From contig MU646410.1 of the NCBI GenBank assembly GCA_026770585.1, forward strand, positions 319,835-332,224: DNA of 12,390 bases. Reading direction: 5' to 3'. The position numbers were made by a program, and so were the translations under genes. Below, in pieces: positions 5,181 through 11,802 of this stretch. The notes under the pieces were generated by a model. That model saw only the letters and a program-made list of their open reading frames with translations. It had not been told where the DNA came from and did not search any database. Position 1 is the stretch's first letter, and each line of letters starts with the position of its first letter. This DNA comes from Baffinella frigidus. Its lineage: Eukaryota; Cryptophyceae; Cryptomonadales; Baffinellaceae.

Positions 5181-5320
5181 AGGAGGGATGGGCCCGCCTC
5201 GGGATGGATAGGCCTGCCTCGGAATGGATAGGCCCGCCTCAGGAGGGATAGGCCCGCCTCGGGATGGATAGGCCCGCCTCGGGATGGATAGGCCCGCCGC
5301 GGGATAGATAGGCCCGCCTC
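5181..5320 (+). repeat. 20-bp minisatellite (GGGATGGATAGGCCCGCCTC), seven units
   Basis: Seven contiguous units of exactly 20 bp differ from one another by one to four bases. A related, less regular array follows at 5551-5740. Confidence 0.9.
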
Positions 5321-5408
5321 AGGGCTGGTGTACTGACCTTGTAGGATCACTCGCTAGGAACGCTCAAAACGAGTCGAGCGTCTTCTAGGAGGCGCCGCGC
5401 ATCGTCTA

Positions 5409-5524
5409 CAGGGGTACCTCGCTAACAAGAAACGCCCCCCCCCCAGGATCACCATAGGGCCCTAGGCATAGCCCTACTGTAGGGTCCTAGGAGGAGGCGG
5501 TTTCTTATGAGCGAGGTACCCCTG
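5409..5524. mobile_element. Family A element A2
   Basis: It begins CAGGGGTACCTCGCT and ends AGCGAGGTACCCCTG, with TA at 5407-5408 and 5525-5526. The left arm reads CTAACAAGAAAC where other copies read CTCATAAGAAAC. The left flank GCATCGTC|TA recurs uninterrupted at 5784-5793 (GCATCGTCTA), giving a partial empty site. Confidence 0.8.
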
Positions 5525-5550
5525 TAACAGTGTTCAGCGAAGCCCTGCAG

Positions 5551-5740
5551 GACCGCCTCGGGTTGGGGAAGGGCCCGCCTCGGGACGGATGCCTGAGACG
5601 GGCCCGCCTCGGGGCAGGATGGGCCCGCCTCGGGGCAGTAGGCCCGCCTCAGAGCGGAGTCCTACATGTAGGATGGGCCCGCCTCGGGACGGAAGCCTGG
5701 GACGGGCCCGCCTCGGGACGAGGAAGGACCCGCCTCAGGA
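5551..5740 (+). repeat. Irregular GGCCCGCCTCGGG minisatellite
   Basis: At least seven GGCCCGCCTCGGG words (or one-base variants) are spaced 17 to 45 bp apart, with GGACGGAWGCCTGRGACG as a longer shared phrase. It is the continuation of the 20-bp array at 5181-5320, separated from it by element A2 and exon-tail remnants. Confidence 0.7.
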
Positions 5741-5813
5741 TTGATTACTGCTTCTCAGGAGCCTCTAGCGGCGCCGGAGCGAAGCATCGTCTAATAGGAG
5801 GCACGCATCTCCT

Positions 5814-5819
5814 AATAAA
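5814..5819 (+). terminator. Possible polyadenylation signal AATAAA
   Basis: AATAAA stands about 770 bp after the exon IV stop, behind the last exon-tail remnant. It is a single match in a long region and may be chance. Confidence 0.2.
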
Positions 5820-5857
5820 GTGAAGAGACGTTACTGCCAAAACGGGCCGCCATGTTT

Positions 5858-5904
5858 GCACCCCCTCCGACCACCACAGGGCCCTAGGCATAGGCCTGCT
5901 GTAA
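5858..5904 (+). mobile_element. Family A core fragment
   Basis: GACCACCACAGGGCCCTAGG and CATAGGCCTGCTGTA match the centre of A4, without either outer arm. It abuts family B copy B2, so it was truncated by rearrangement or by the B insertion. Confidence 0.5.
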
Positions 5905-6057
5905 TTTTTGCACAAATGATTTTTGCGCAGATCTTTTCTACGAAAAGGCGTGTCGTCGGGCCAAGTTGGGAGAATTTAAAACCTAGAGGACCTAAAGGAC
6001 CTGCAGAACCAGTTCCGGTGTCCGCCTATGTTGGGAGCTCGAAGAACGTGAAGGACC
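5901..6057 (+). repeat. Family B copies B2 and B3
   Basis: B2 (about 5901-6001) runs from TTTTTGCACAAATG to AACCTAGAGGACCTAAAGGA; its CTACGAAAAGGCGTGTCGTC resembles the complement of GACACGCCCTTCCGTAG in B6 and B7. B3 (6011-6057) is a shorter copy, TCCGGTGTCCGCCTATGTTG plus GGAGCTCGAAGAA. Neither has inverted ends. Confidence 0.6.
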
Positions 6058-6117
6058 CGAGACCCCGCTTGGGAGGAGAGAGGCTAACGGTGTGGCCGAC
6101 GCCTCCGCGGCTGTACG

Positions 6118-6173
6118 CAAGGGCGTGTCGTTGGGCCATGTTGGGAGAAATCAAAACCTACAGGACCTAAAGG
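6118..6173 (+). repeat. Family B copy B4 (partial)
   Basis: GGGCGTGTCGTTGGGCCATG, then TTGGGAGAAATCAAAACC and AGGACCTAAAGG. It is the 3' half of the family B sequence and ends 20 bp before family A element A3. Confidence 0.6.
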
Positions 6174-6193
6174 TGCGCTTCCGCCAATCGCTA

Positions 6194-6310
6194 CAGGGGT
6201 ACCTCGCTCATAAGAAACCGCCCCCCCCCCAGGACCCTACAGTAGGCTATGCCTAGGGCCTTACGGTGGTCCTAGGGGGGTGGGCGTTTCTTATGAGCGA
6301 GGCACCCCTG
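6194..6310. mobile_element. Family A element A3 (core reversed)
   Basis: CAGGGGTACCTCGCTCATAA at the left, TTATGAGCGAGGCACCCCTG at the right, TA at 6192-6193 and 6311-6312. The core AGGACCCTACAGTAGGCTAT is the reverse complement of the core in the other copies. This copy therefore sits in the opposite direction, which only the core can reveal because the arms are symmetrical. Confidence 0.8.
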
Positions 6311-6363
6311 TAGTCTCAAGCAGTCCAACAGCTGAAGCAGTCCAACTGCTGTGCCCGCGCAAA

Positions 6364-6420
6364 ACAAGTTCCGGTGTCCGCCTATGTTGGGAGCTCGAAG
6401 AACCTAAAGGACCTAAAGGC
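6364..6420 (+). repeat. Family B copy B5 (partial)
   Basis: AAGTTCCGGTGTCCGCCTAT, TTGGGAGCTCGAAGAACC, AAAGGACCTAAAGG. Almost identical to B3 over 45 bp. Just upstream, CAGTCCAAC(A/T)GCTG is doubled at 6321-6350. Confidence 0.6.
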
Positions 6421-6457
6421 AGCGAGGGACGCGTGCAGCGTCACGCCGCGGGTGGTG

Positions 6458-6574
6458 CAGGGGTACCTCGCTCATAAGAAAGCGCACCCCCCCTCGGACC
6501 ACCACAGGGCCCTAGGCATAGCCCTGCTGTACGGTCCTAGGAGGAGGCGGTTTCTTATGAGCGAGGTACCCCTT
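6458..6574. mobile_element. Family A element A4
   Basis: CAGGGGTACCTCGCTCATAA at the left; TTATGAGCGAGGTACCCCTT at the right, the last base changed from G. The left flank is TG and the right TA (6575-6576), so one side has mutated. It lies directly against family B copy B6, which may have supplied the target. Confidence 0.75.
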
Positions 6575-6672
6575 TAGGTCCTTTAGGTTTTAAATGCTCC
6601 CAACATAGCCCAACGCCACGCCCTTCCGTAGAAAGGACTACAGAGAAAGCATTTTTGTTTTCGGATCGCGTT
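6575..6672 (-). repeat. Family B copy B6
   Basis: TAGGTCCTTTAGGTTTTAAA, CTCCCAACATAGCCCAACG, CTTCCGTAGAAAGGAC, then GAGAAAGCATTTTTGTTTTC and GGATCGCG. It matches B7 (12010-12117) across its whole length with few changes, which sets the family length near 100 bp. Confidence 0.65.
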
Positions 6673-8030
6673 TCGCTCTCCAGTGCAGAGGCTCGTGAAG
6701 AGGGGATACAGGGTGGTTCTCTTGGGGTGCTTGCGTTGATCCAGAAAATCGCGTTTCGACCTTTGTAGCAGAGTGTTGCAGCTCGGGATGGGCGCTGATC
6801 CCTGTCTTGGGGCAATATTCACGCGTTGTATCCGGTTCCAAGTGGGGCAGGTTGGGGGAACACCGCTCCTATGGCCTCTGACTGCGTGCGCCATCACCGC
6901 GTCGATTTTAGACGTGCATGTTGTGAGGTGGAGAAACGCCACCAGATGTGCTGACAGACCCCCATATGAGTGCTAGTCTTCTCTACCAACACCACACTTG
7001 ACTTCCGTGCATCGTATACACCGCTGCGGGGCGGGGGTGGGATGCACAGCGGCTCAGATCGTGTGCATGCGGAGCAGCGCCAGGCGTGTTGACTGCTCAA
7101 AGTGCACATCTTCTTGAGGCATAGACGGTGGGAAACCCTCTTTGAGGTGCGTCGGGATCCGGGGCAGTGACAGGCGTGATCGCACCGCCGAAAAATAATT
7201 CATGGCGGCCAAGAGTTTCGGAGATCCGTGCCTTTGAAGACACATGCGCGTTGCTGCTTCATGTTGGGACTTGTGCGTGCATGGCGCAGAACGCACGCTC
7301 TACCCCGCAGGTGCGCTGCACCCGGAGACACAAAACGCATGCGCTGCTTGAGTGGGGCATTATGGAGGCCTCTGGTGATCATGTTGCTGCTCTTTGACTC
7401 GAAATCAGCGCTGTGAGGCCGCTGTTTGAAGTTTTCCTCCCCCATCAAGATGCCACTTTCACACAGAAAAAGCTCGCGTCCCAGCCCCAACGCCAGATGC
7501 ACGGTGCGGGATGAACATATGCTCATCAGGGGTACCCATTCGCGCCAGAATGCGCCCAGAATCGTGGTGTAAGCAGGGTGCTGTCTCCGTGGCGTGGTCA
7601 CACACTTGTGAGCACGGAGCAGCCAGAATTTCGCCCAGCTTCGAGAAATCGGCCGCTGCGCACCGCAGCGGCAGCAGAAACGTGTCACAACACTCAGCCA
7701 TGGCGTGGCCTGCGCGACTGCAGCGTCAGAACGGTGCTCTCATCCCCCTGAGCGTCGGGAGCTGTTGGTCGTTGGGAGCGGCCAACCCCTGCATCACGGG
7801 AGGAGCGTACCACCCGCGCTCTGACGCTGCACGTGTCCCTGGCTGCGCGGGCACAGCCGTTCGACTGCTCGAGACTATCGATTGCCGTGAGCGCACAGCC
7901 GCGGAACCGCCGGCGTCACCCCGAGAAGGGGCGCTGATGGCTTGTCTGACGCCATTTTCAGTGGTTGTTAAAAGTGGCCGATTCGAACTGATCTGTTCAA
8001 AGTGGCGGGCCCGTCAGTAACAAAAAAGTA
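6673..8030. other. Mostly single-copy region, gene content unresolved
   Basis: No repeats or MITEs are evident for about 1.35 kb, a contrast to the rest of the window, which makes a real gene here plausible. Open frames occur on both strands but none carries a motif I know. See the minus-strand candidate at 7054-7955. Confidence 0.35.
7054..7955 (-). CDS. Candidate multi-exon minus-strand gene, unknown product
   Basis: The start would be the ATG at 7955-7953 (context TGAAAATGGCG), giving MASDKPSAPLLG before a possible donor (G|GTGACG). Next come two overlapping frames: 7701-7459 (MAECCDTFLLPLRC.. KLGEILAAPCSQVCDH.. DEHMFIPHRASGV) and 7688-7200 (162 aa, includes LGAFWREWVPLMSICSS and ESKSSNMITRGLHN). 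A third segment, 7296-7054, reads MNYFSAVRSRLSLPRIPTHL and LKEGFPPSMPQEDVHFEQ. They look more protein-like than the frames opposite, but I cannot fix the splice sites and recognise no domain. It may equally be non-coding. Confidence 0.2.
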
Positions 8031-8047
8031 GTTGCGGGACTCTCCAT

Positions 8048-8154
8048 ACGAGCACGTATTTGTCAGCGTGTTCGCGACACCCGTTCTTTTTTTTGTGAAC
8101 GTGTACACGCTGATCGTCACGCACCAGATATCAGGATATCAGTACGAGCTCGTA
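8048..8154. repeat. Imperfect inverted repeat
   Basis: TACGAGCACGTATTTGTCAG plus CGTGT at the left is answered by ACACGCTGATCG and, after about 18 extra bases containing GATATCAGGATATC, by TACGAGCTCGTA. A T-tract lies in the loop. Function unknown. Confidence 0.4.
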
Positions 8155-8215
8155 TGCACGTGCCTTGGTCGGATAGCGAGGGGGCCAACGGATCAGGTAA
8201 TTAAACCGTAATTTA

Positions 8216-8286
8216 GAGTCGTGTCCAAGTTGTGGGGGCCGATCCTCCGAATTGGAGTTTCAGCGCCCACAACTTGGACACGACTC
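8216..8286. repeat. Perfect 21-bp hairpin
   Basis: GAGTCGTGTCCAAGTTGTGG plus G (8216-8236) and its exact complement (8266-8286) enclose a 29-nt loop. No clear target duplication is present. It could be a solitary small fold-back element or a structured RNA or terminator of either flanking transcription unit. Confidence 0.65.
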
Positions 8287-8403
8287 GTCATTATTCGTAC
8301 CCGAATTAGAAAGATCCGGCTGTCCCCCTCGCTTGGCACGAACTTCCGCGCATCATCTTTACTACTGGTGTAACATCTGCTCTTATTCACGAAAGCACAC
8401 TAA

Positions 8404-8516
8404 CGTTCTCGAGCGTACAGGACCGCTCTAGAGCGTTACAGGCACGCTCTAGAGCGTTTCTAGAGCGGTCTGGACATCGGTCAAATCCTTCCCCATGATC
8501 TAGAGCGCTCTAGAAT
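8404..8516. promoter_or_regulatory. Array of CGCTCTAGAGCG palindromes with 5-bp heat-shock-element phasing
   Basis: From 8406 the triplets TTC, GAG, TAC, GAC, CTC, GAG, TTA start every 5 bp (8406, 8411, 8416, 8421, 8426, 8431, 8436). A second run, CTC, GAG, TTC, GAG, GTC, GAC, starts at 8447. CTAGAGCGCTCTAGAATC follows at 8500. Alternating purine-start and pyrimidine-start triplets at 5-bp steps are the layout of HSF sites, though most are GAG/GAC and not GAA. GACCGCTCTAGA..TCTAGAGCGGTC also pairs across the block. Confidence 0.45.
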
Positions 8517-8758
8517 CGTGCATGGTCATTTTTATGACACGAGATGTGAGGTAATCGAGATCATGTCCTTGGCCAATCCTTGGCCTCCGTTTTAATTGGC
8601 CTCCACGTTCACATGGAGGGGAACAGGACGATCGAGACACATCTCGTGATCATGTCCACCCCTTTTCTGGCATTCTCGCCGCTTCTGACCAAAACGAGAA
8701 TCCCCCACGTAATTCCCGCGTTAAATCTTGAGAGGATTTGTGGCATCTCGATCCTGAT
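8517..8758. promoter_or_regulatory. Upstream region with CCAAT-like and inverted motifs
   Basis: GGCCAATCC (8571) and its inverse AATTGGCC (8593) are CCAAT-like; GGCCTCC occurs beside both. ACGAGATGTG (8538) and CACATCTCGT (8638) are inverted, and GATCATGTCC is repeated in the same direction (8560, 8648). No reading frame is convincing. It is consistent with an upstream regulatory region of the gene at 9142. Confidence 0.3.
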
Positions 8759-8794
8759 GGAATGTTCTAGAACGTTTTTGGAGCGTTCTAGACC
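8759..8794 (+). promoter_or_regulatory. Near-consensus heat shock element
   Basis: GGAATGTTCTAGAACG gives GAA (8760), TTC (8765), GAA (8770) with exact 2-nt spacers. TTT (8775) follows, then GAG (8781), TTC (8786), GAC (8791). Three perfect alternating pentamers are normally enough for HSF trimer binding. A TATA-like box begins 12 bp beyond, the arrangement of a heat-inducible core promoter. Confidence 0.55.
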
Positions 8795-8805
8795 CCACGA
8801 GAGTG

Positions 8806-8814
8806 TATTTATAT
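8806..8814 (+). promoter_or_regulatory. TATA-like box TATTTATAT
   Basis: TATTTATAT lies just behind the heat shock element and about 330 bp before the ATG of the RWP-RK gene. Transcription would start near 8835-8845 by the usual 25-30 bp distance. Confidence 0.45.
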
Positions 8815-8822
8815 GACAACAT

Positions 8823-8872
8823 TTGCGAAAGTCCATTTTTTCGCAACGAAGATAAGGAAACTTCGACTTATC
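8823..8872 (+). other. Two hairpins at the predicted start of the leader
   Basis: TTGCGAAA (8823-8830) pairs with TTTCGCAA (8839-8846), and GATAAG (8851-8856) with CTTATC (8867-8872). Both would fall at or just after the expected transcription start. Confidence 0.4.
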
Positions 8873-9044
8873 TGAGTCCTTCTATGCGAAGTTTTGATTT
8901 CTCGTCGTTTCGCACGGTCAAACATTTCCCCTTGGCACGGTGGAGCACGGTGTTCCACATTTTGATTAAGAATGCCAGATTTTGACCTCTTGTCTTTTTA
9001 TCACGCTGTCCTCCGTCCGACACGCTCCTCATCCTCCTATCTCC

Positions 9045-9092
9045 AGCGCGCGTATCGCTCGCGTCTTCAGCGCGCGTATCGCTCGAGTCACC
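9045..9092 (+). repeat. 24-bp tandem duplication in the leader
   Basis: AGCGCGCGTATCGCTCG plus CGTCTTC is followed by AGCGCGCGTATCGCTCG plus AGTCACC. A pyrimidine-rich run ending CTATCTCCAG (9036-9045) precedes the first unit and could be an intron acceptor in the leader. Confidence 0.7.
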
Positions 9093-9141
9093 GCGTTCCC
9101 GCAGCAGCCGATCGCTCTCTTCCACGGGTGCACTGACCAAC

Positions 9142-10137
9142 ATGCCGAAAAGGGGGGGATCGTTATCGTTCTTTCCACGAAGGAAAGAAGAAGGAGATGG
9201 CCCAGAGGGACCTCGCACGCGACACGTCAGCGTCGACTACGAGGCGCTCGAGGGCCTCTTCCACCTCCCGCTCAAGGACGCCGCGCGCGAGCTCGGCCTG
9301 TGCCAGACCACCTTCAAGAAGGCCTGCCGCGGCTTTAACGTTGACCAGTGGCCGTTCCGGAAGGCACACCGAAACGTCTCCCACCGCGAGAGGAAGGCGC
9401 ACACTGACGGCGTTGATACCGCCTTCAACACGCAGCCGCAGAAGCCCTACCCTTTCGGCGCGGTTTGCTCCAGCGCTGCGCCCCAGGGCCTGCTCCATCA
9501 GGCCTCGATGACCCTCGACACGCGATCCTACGGCGAGGCAAGACATGCCGGGCCGGAGTTCCAGCACAAGACCTTCGACGGGTGGCCGTGCCTCGACACC
9601 TGGGCGTTCCAGGACAAGACCTTCGCGCCGCTCAGCGCGCCATCGTGCATCGACTCCTTGACAATGGGGACCTTCGCGCCGCTCGAAGCGCCATCGAGCA
9701 TCGACTCCTTGCCAAGGGGCCGAGTCTTCGTCGGGATGCCGATCCACCAGCCCTCCGAGGTGGACCAACTCGAGGCTGGGGCATGCAGCAGTTCCTGGGG
9801 CGGCGCCTTCGAAAACGAATGTGCCGCCCGAGGAAATGGCTCCACACAATCGTCGATGTGGACCGCCTCGCAGGGCTGGTGGATGCCCGATTGCGGCGGG
9901 GGCGCGACGCCGCTCGAGGCTTGGGGGGCGCCCCCGCGCCGAGTCGAGCGCCCGTCTTCTGGACACACCCTCGCGCTTCCCTCTCAAAGACAACTTCCTG
10001 AACACGCTGCTCCCCAAGGCTGGACGGGGCGGGCGCAATGCGGCGGGGCGGATTGCGTCGAGGCGGTGATGGCGTACCTCGACGGGTCTCTTGCGGGGAA
10101 CTTTGACTTCGTGTTTGCCGCCGAGGAGGGAGTGTAG
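9142..10137 (+). CDS. RWP-RK domain transcription factor
   Basis: A 331-residue single-exon protein. The ATG (CCAACATGC, A at -3) is the first in its frame and gives a short basic N-terminus (MPKRGGSLSFFPRRKEE). The RWP-RK domain spans about residues 35-80: LEGLFHLPLKDAARELGLCQ, TTFKKACR, QWPFRK. The LPLKDAAxxLGxCxTxFKxxCR helix is intact. The signature R-W-P-x-R-K has Gln at the first position (Q69). RWP-RK proteins are nuclear DNA-binding regulators of nitrogen responses and gamete programmes in plants and algae; which of these applies is unknown. No PB1 domain is present. Residues 150-330 are low in known motifs and include a 17-residue tandem duplication. They end AYLDGSLAGNFDFVF, an acidic-aromatic tail that could activate transcription. 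The gene is GC-rich and stands behind a heat-shock-like promoter. Identity of the family is confident; its regulation is inferred. Confidence 0.9.
   Translation: MPKRGGSLSFFPRRKEEGDGPEGPRTRHVSVDYEALEGLFHLPLKDAARELGLCQTTFKKACRGFNVDQWPFRKAHRNVSHRERKAHTDGVDTAFNTQPQKPYPFGAVCSSAAPQGLLHQASMTLDTRSYGEARHAGPEFQHKTFDGWPCLDTWAFQDKTFAPLSAPSCIDSLTMGTFAPLEAPSSIDSLPRGRVFVGMPIHQPSEVDQLEAGACSSSWGGAFENECAARGNGSTQSSMWTASQGWWMPDCGGGATPLEAWGAPPRRVERPSSGHTLALPSQRQLPEHAAPQGWTGRAQCGGADCVEAVMAYLDGSLAGNFDFVFAAEEGV
9619..9720 (+). repeat. 51-bp in-frame tandem duplication inside the RWP-RK gene
   Basis: Two 17-codon units, TFAPLSAPSCIDSLTMG and TFAPLEAPSSIDSLPRG, abut exactly (9619-9669, 9670-9720). The difference pattern includes five amino-acid changes, so the duplication is not brand new but has stayed in frame. 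Confidence 0.9.
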
Positions 10138-10703
10138 GGTGAAGAAGAGAGGGTGCGCTATTCTGCGAGGGGCCCGGCTGTGTTTGTTGAGGAGGGAGTG
10201 TGGGTAAAGTGTTGAACGCGGGCCTGGGAGTGTGGTGAATGACGTGAGCGGGAAGGCCAGGGCGCAAAGCTTCAAACCTTGGGCAGAGCATTGCAGCCTC
10301 TGTCCGCCGCGTGTAAAGAGTAAAGAGAGTTTCAATCGACGCCCGCGTGTCTGATGCTGGCTCATGGTCGCGTCGCAAGGGAAAACAAGGTGGCCATCTT
10401 GGTTGCGATCCGAGAAACGCGTGCTTTCTGGCTGACTTGGGGATTGGCATGCCGTACGACCCTAGGGTGGTGCGTGTCCTCATGCGCGAGTAACCCGTGT
10501 GTGCGGGCCGCTTAGTTTAGGTGAGATGTCGAAGCCACACGTTGGTGGGTAACATCTCCTGAAAACGCGAAGGCTCGCCCAAAAACATTTTGGCTTGAAG
10601 CAAGTGCGAAGCGAGAAACTGTGCAAACAAAATACCCGCACCCATCTGAGCCTGCAGAAGCTGAGAGAAGTGAAGAGCGCTGAGAGACGCTTCATGTTCA
10701 CTA
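10138..10703. other. 3' flank of the RWP-RK gene; small minus-strand ORF
   Basis: GAGGAGGGAGTGTRGG is repeated around the stop codon (10124 and 10191). No AATAAA is seen close to the stop. On the minus strand 10714-10517 has a 65-residue frame with an amphipathic stretch (LHFSQLLQAQMGAGILFAQF, LASHLLQAKMFLGE); its first codons lie in family A element A5, so as drawn it cannot be an ancient gene start. I see nothing else. Confidence 0.25.
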
Positions 10704-10826
10704 CAGGGGTACATGTACCTCGCTCATCAGAAACACCCACCCCCCTAGGACCACCATAGGGCCCTAGGCGTAGGCCTACAGTAGGGTCCTACAGGGAGGC
10801 GGTTTCTTATGAGCGAGGTACCCCTG
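10704..10826. mobile_element. Family A element A5
   Basis: CAGGGGTACATGTACCTCGC at the left with a 6-bp ACATGT-type expansion absent from the right arm; GCGAGGTACCCCTG at the right. TA at 10702-10703 and 10827-10828. The core is CCATAGGGCCCTAGGCGTAG and CCTACAGTAGGGTCCTA. Confidence 0.8.
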
Positions 10827-10828
10827 TA

Positions 10829-10889
10829 AACGGAGGTTCCCCTCCAGAAACGGCGCCTTCCCCTCAATAACCGGCGGTTACCCTTCACC
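10829..10889 (+). repeat. Degenerate ~20-bp repeat (AAACGGAGGTTCCCCTC)
   Basis: Three abutting variants: AACGGAGGTTCCCCTCCAG, AAACGGCGCCTTCCCCTCAA, TAACCGGCGGTTACCCTTCA. Single variants also occur at 11051 (AAACGGAGGTTATCCCCCCA) and at 1998 (AAACGGAGGGTACCCCTC). Unknown origin. Confidence 0.5.
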
Positions 10890-10935
10890 ACACACCGGAC
10901 TTCCAAGGCATCTTGAATAACCCCTAAGCGATGAG

Positions 10936-10978
10936 ACCCAGGACCCTACGGTAGGCAACCCGCAGGGACATAGGGGGG
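10936..10978. mobile_element. Degraded family-A-like core
   Basis: AGGACCCTACGGTAGGCAAC, then AGGGGGGTTCCTACGG, resembles the inner part of family A and of the 1116-1250 element, without recognisable outer arms. Confidence 0.35.
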
Positions 10979-11077
10979 TTCCTACGGATAAGGTAACAGA
11001 ACGTCGGCCTGATTAGGGCCGAAAATCCCCTGGTAGCCCGCTGTGTGGACAAACGGAGGTTATCCCCCCAGAGAGAG

Positions 11078-11141
11078 CTAGACGCATCTCCAGGTAGACG
11101 CATCTCCAGCCAGACGCATCTCCAGCTAGACGCATCTCCCG
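11078..11141 (+). repeat. 16-bp tandem repeat (CTAGACGCATCTCCAG), four units
   Basis: Four contiguous 16-bp units start at 11078, 11094, 11110 and 11126; differences are confined to the first two bases and the last unit's end. Confidence 0.9.
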
Positions 11142-11410
11142 AGACCGCGCGAGGCGAACGAGGCTCCAGAAATCTGCCAGGAGCAACCGCCGTCAGCACT
11201 ACGCGCAACGACTGTCTACCATTCGGGAATGGCGGTCGGTTCACAATTCTTCCCCACAAATTGGCCACTTTTGGAGAAAAATCGATTTGTTTCTCGGGCA
11301 AAAAGACTTTTGGCGAGGTGCCCATGCGGGCACCGATAAGGTGTCGGTTGCCATCCATTGCCAAACCCTTGCCGTCCCACCCGCCTCTCGTGAGCGGCGC
11401 ATTTTCTTAC
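11142..11410. other. No gene seen; small palindromes
   Basis: GAGAAAAATCGATTTGTTTC (about 11275-11294) and GTGCCCATGCGGGCAC (about 11320) are near-palindromic. Overlapping open frames on both strands are not convincing as coding sequence. Confidence 0.3.
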
Positions 11411-11478
11411 TATACGTTGTATACTTGGTGATATACGACTCTGGTATACGTTGTATACTTGGTGATATACGACTCTGG
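11411..11478 (+). repeat. Perfect 34-bp tandem duplication
   Basis: TATACGTTGTATACTTGGTG plus ATATACGACTCTGG stands twice with no difference (11411-11444, 11445-11478). Complete identity points to a recent event, unlike the other, diverged repeats here. Confidence 0.9.
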
Positions 11479-11493
11479 GTAGGTCCCTGTAGC

Positions 11494-11639
11494 ATCTCAT
11501 GTGGAAACACTTATAATTTACAAATTGGATTTCAATCAAAATTACTACACCTTTACTTTAAAATTACACGTGAAGACAGTTCTGTGTAGTAAATTTTATT
11601 GAACCCAGTTTATGAATTGTATGTGTTTCCAGATGAGAT
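11494..11639. mobile_element. Fold-back element E5 with TACTACAC core
   Basis: Left arm ATCTCATGTGGAAACAC..., right arm ...GTGTTTCCAGATGAGAT; inner pair TCAAAATTACTACACC (11533) and TGTGTAGTAAATTTTATTGA (11583). Total about 146 bp. AT occurs at both extreme ends and could be part of the arms or a duplicated target. Confidence 0.75.
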
Positions 11640-11679
11640 CAGGCTTCGGTGCACCTGTCCTGTCAGCCAACCATCTCAT

Positions 11680-11802
11680 CCGGGAACAAGTATTCTTCTT
11701 TTAAAAATCTGCATGAAAAGTACTACACAAATGGTTCGGGACGTGACCTATGTGTAGTAATTTTCCTTGCCAGATTTTCAAAAGAAAAATACTTGTTCCC
11801 GG
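11680..11802. mobile_element. Fold-back element E6 with TACTACAC core
   Basis: Left arm CCGGGAACAAGTATTCTTCT, right arm complement GAAAAATACTTGTTCCCGG; inner pair AAAAGTACTACACAAATGG and TGTGTAGTAATTTTCCTTG. Total 123 bp; AT on both sides (11678-11679, 11803-11804). It starts only 40 bp after E5. Confidence 0.75.

Noticed and set aside
5188-5320. CRISPR array
   Set aside because: Units are contiguous 20-mers without spacers, so it is a minisatellite.
5039-5350. Minus-strand 103-residue repeat protein (IHPEAGLSLLRRAYP pattern)
   Set aside because: A by-product of the 20-bp minisatellite, which is not a multiple of three and shifts frame each unit.
6374-6577. Recurrent small frames ending in RRFLMSEVPL or starting RGTSLIRN
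   Set aside because: These are translations of the arms of family A elements and appear wherever the element does; no gene is implied.
6583-6942. Frames with CWEHLKPKGPKG-like ends
   Set aside because: They translate family B repeats, with different frames and stops in each copy.
8803-8985. 60-residue frame directly behind the TATA-like box
   Set aside because: Its ATG overlaps the TATA box itself, so it lies upstream of any start that box would set; no motif.
9163-10365. 400-codon open frame on the minus strand opposite the RWP-RK gene
   Set aside because: It is longer than the real gene but low in complexity (Arg, Leu, Ala, Gly), has no motif, and is explained by GC-rich codon use on the plus strand.
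9632-10483. 283-codon minus-strand frame rich in Pro, Arg and Ser
   Set aside because: Another shadow of the GC-rich RWP-RK gene; composition is that of an antisense frame.
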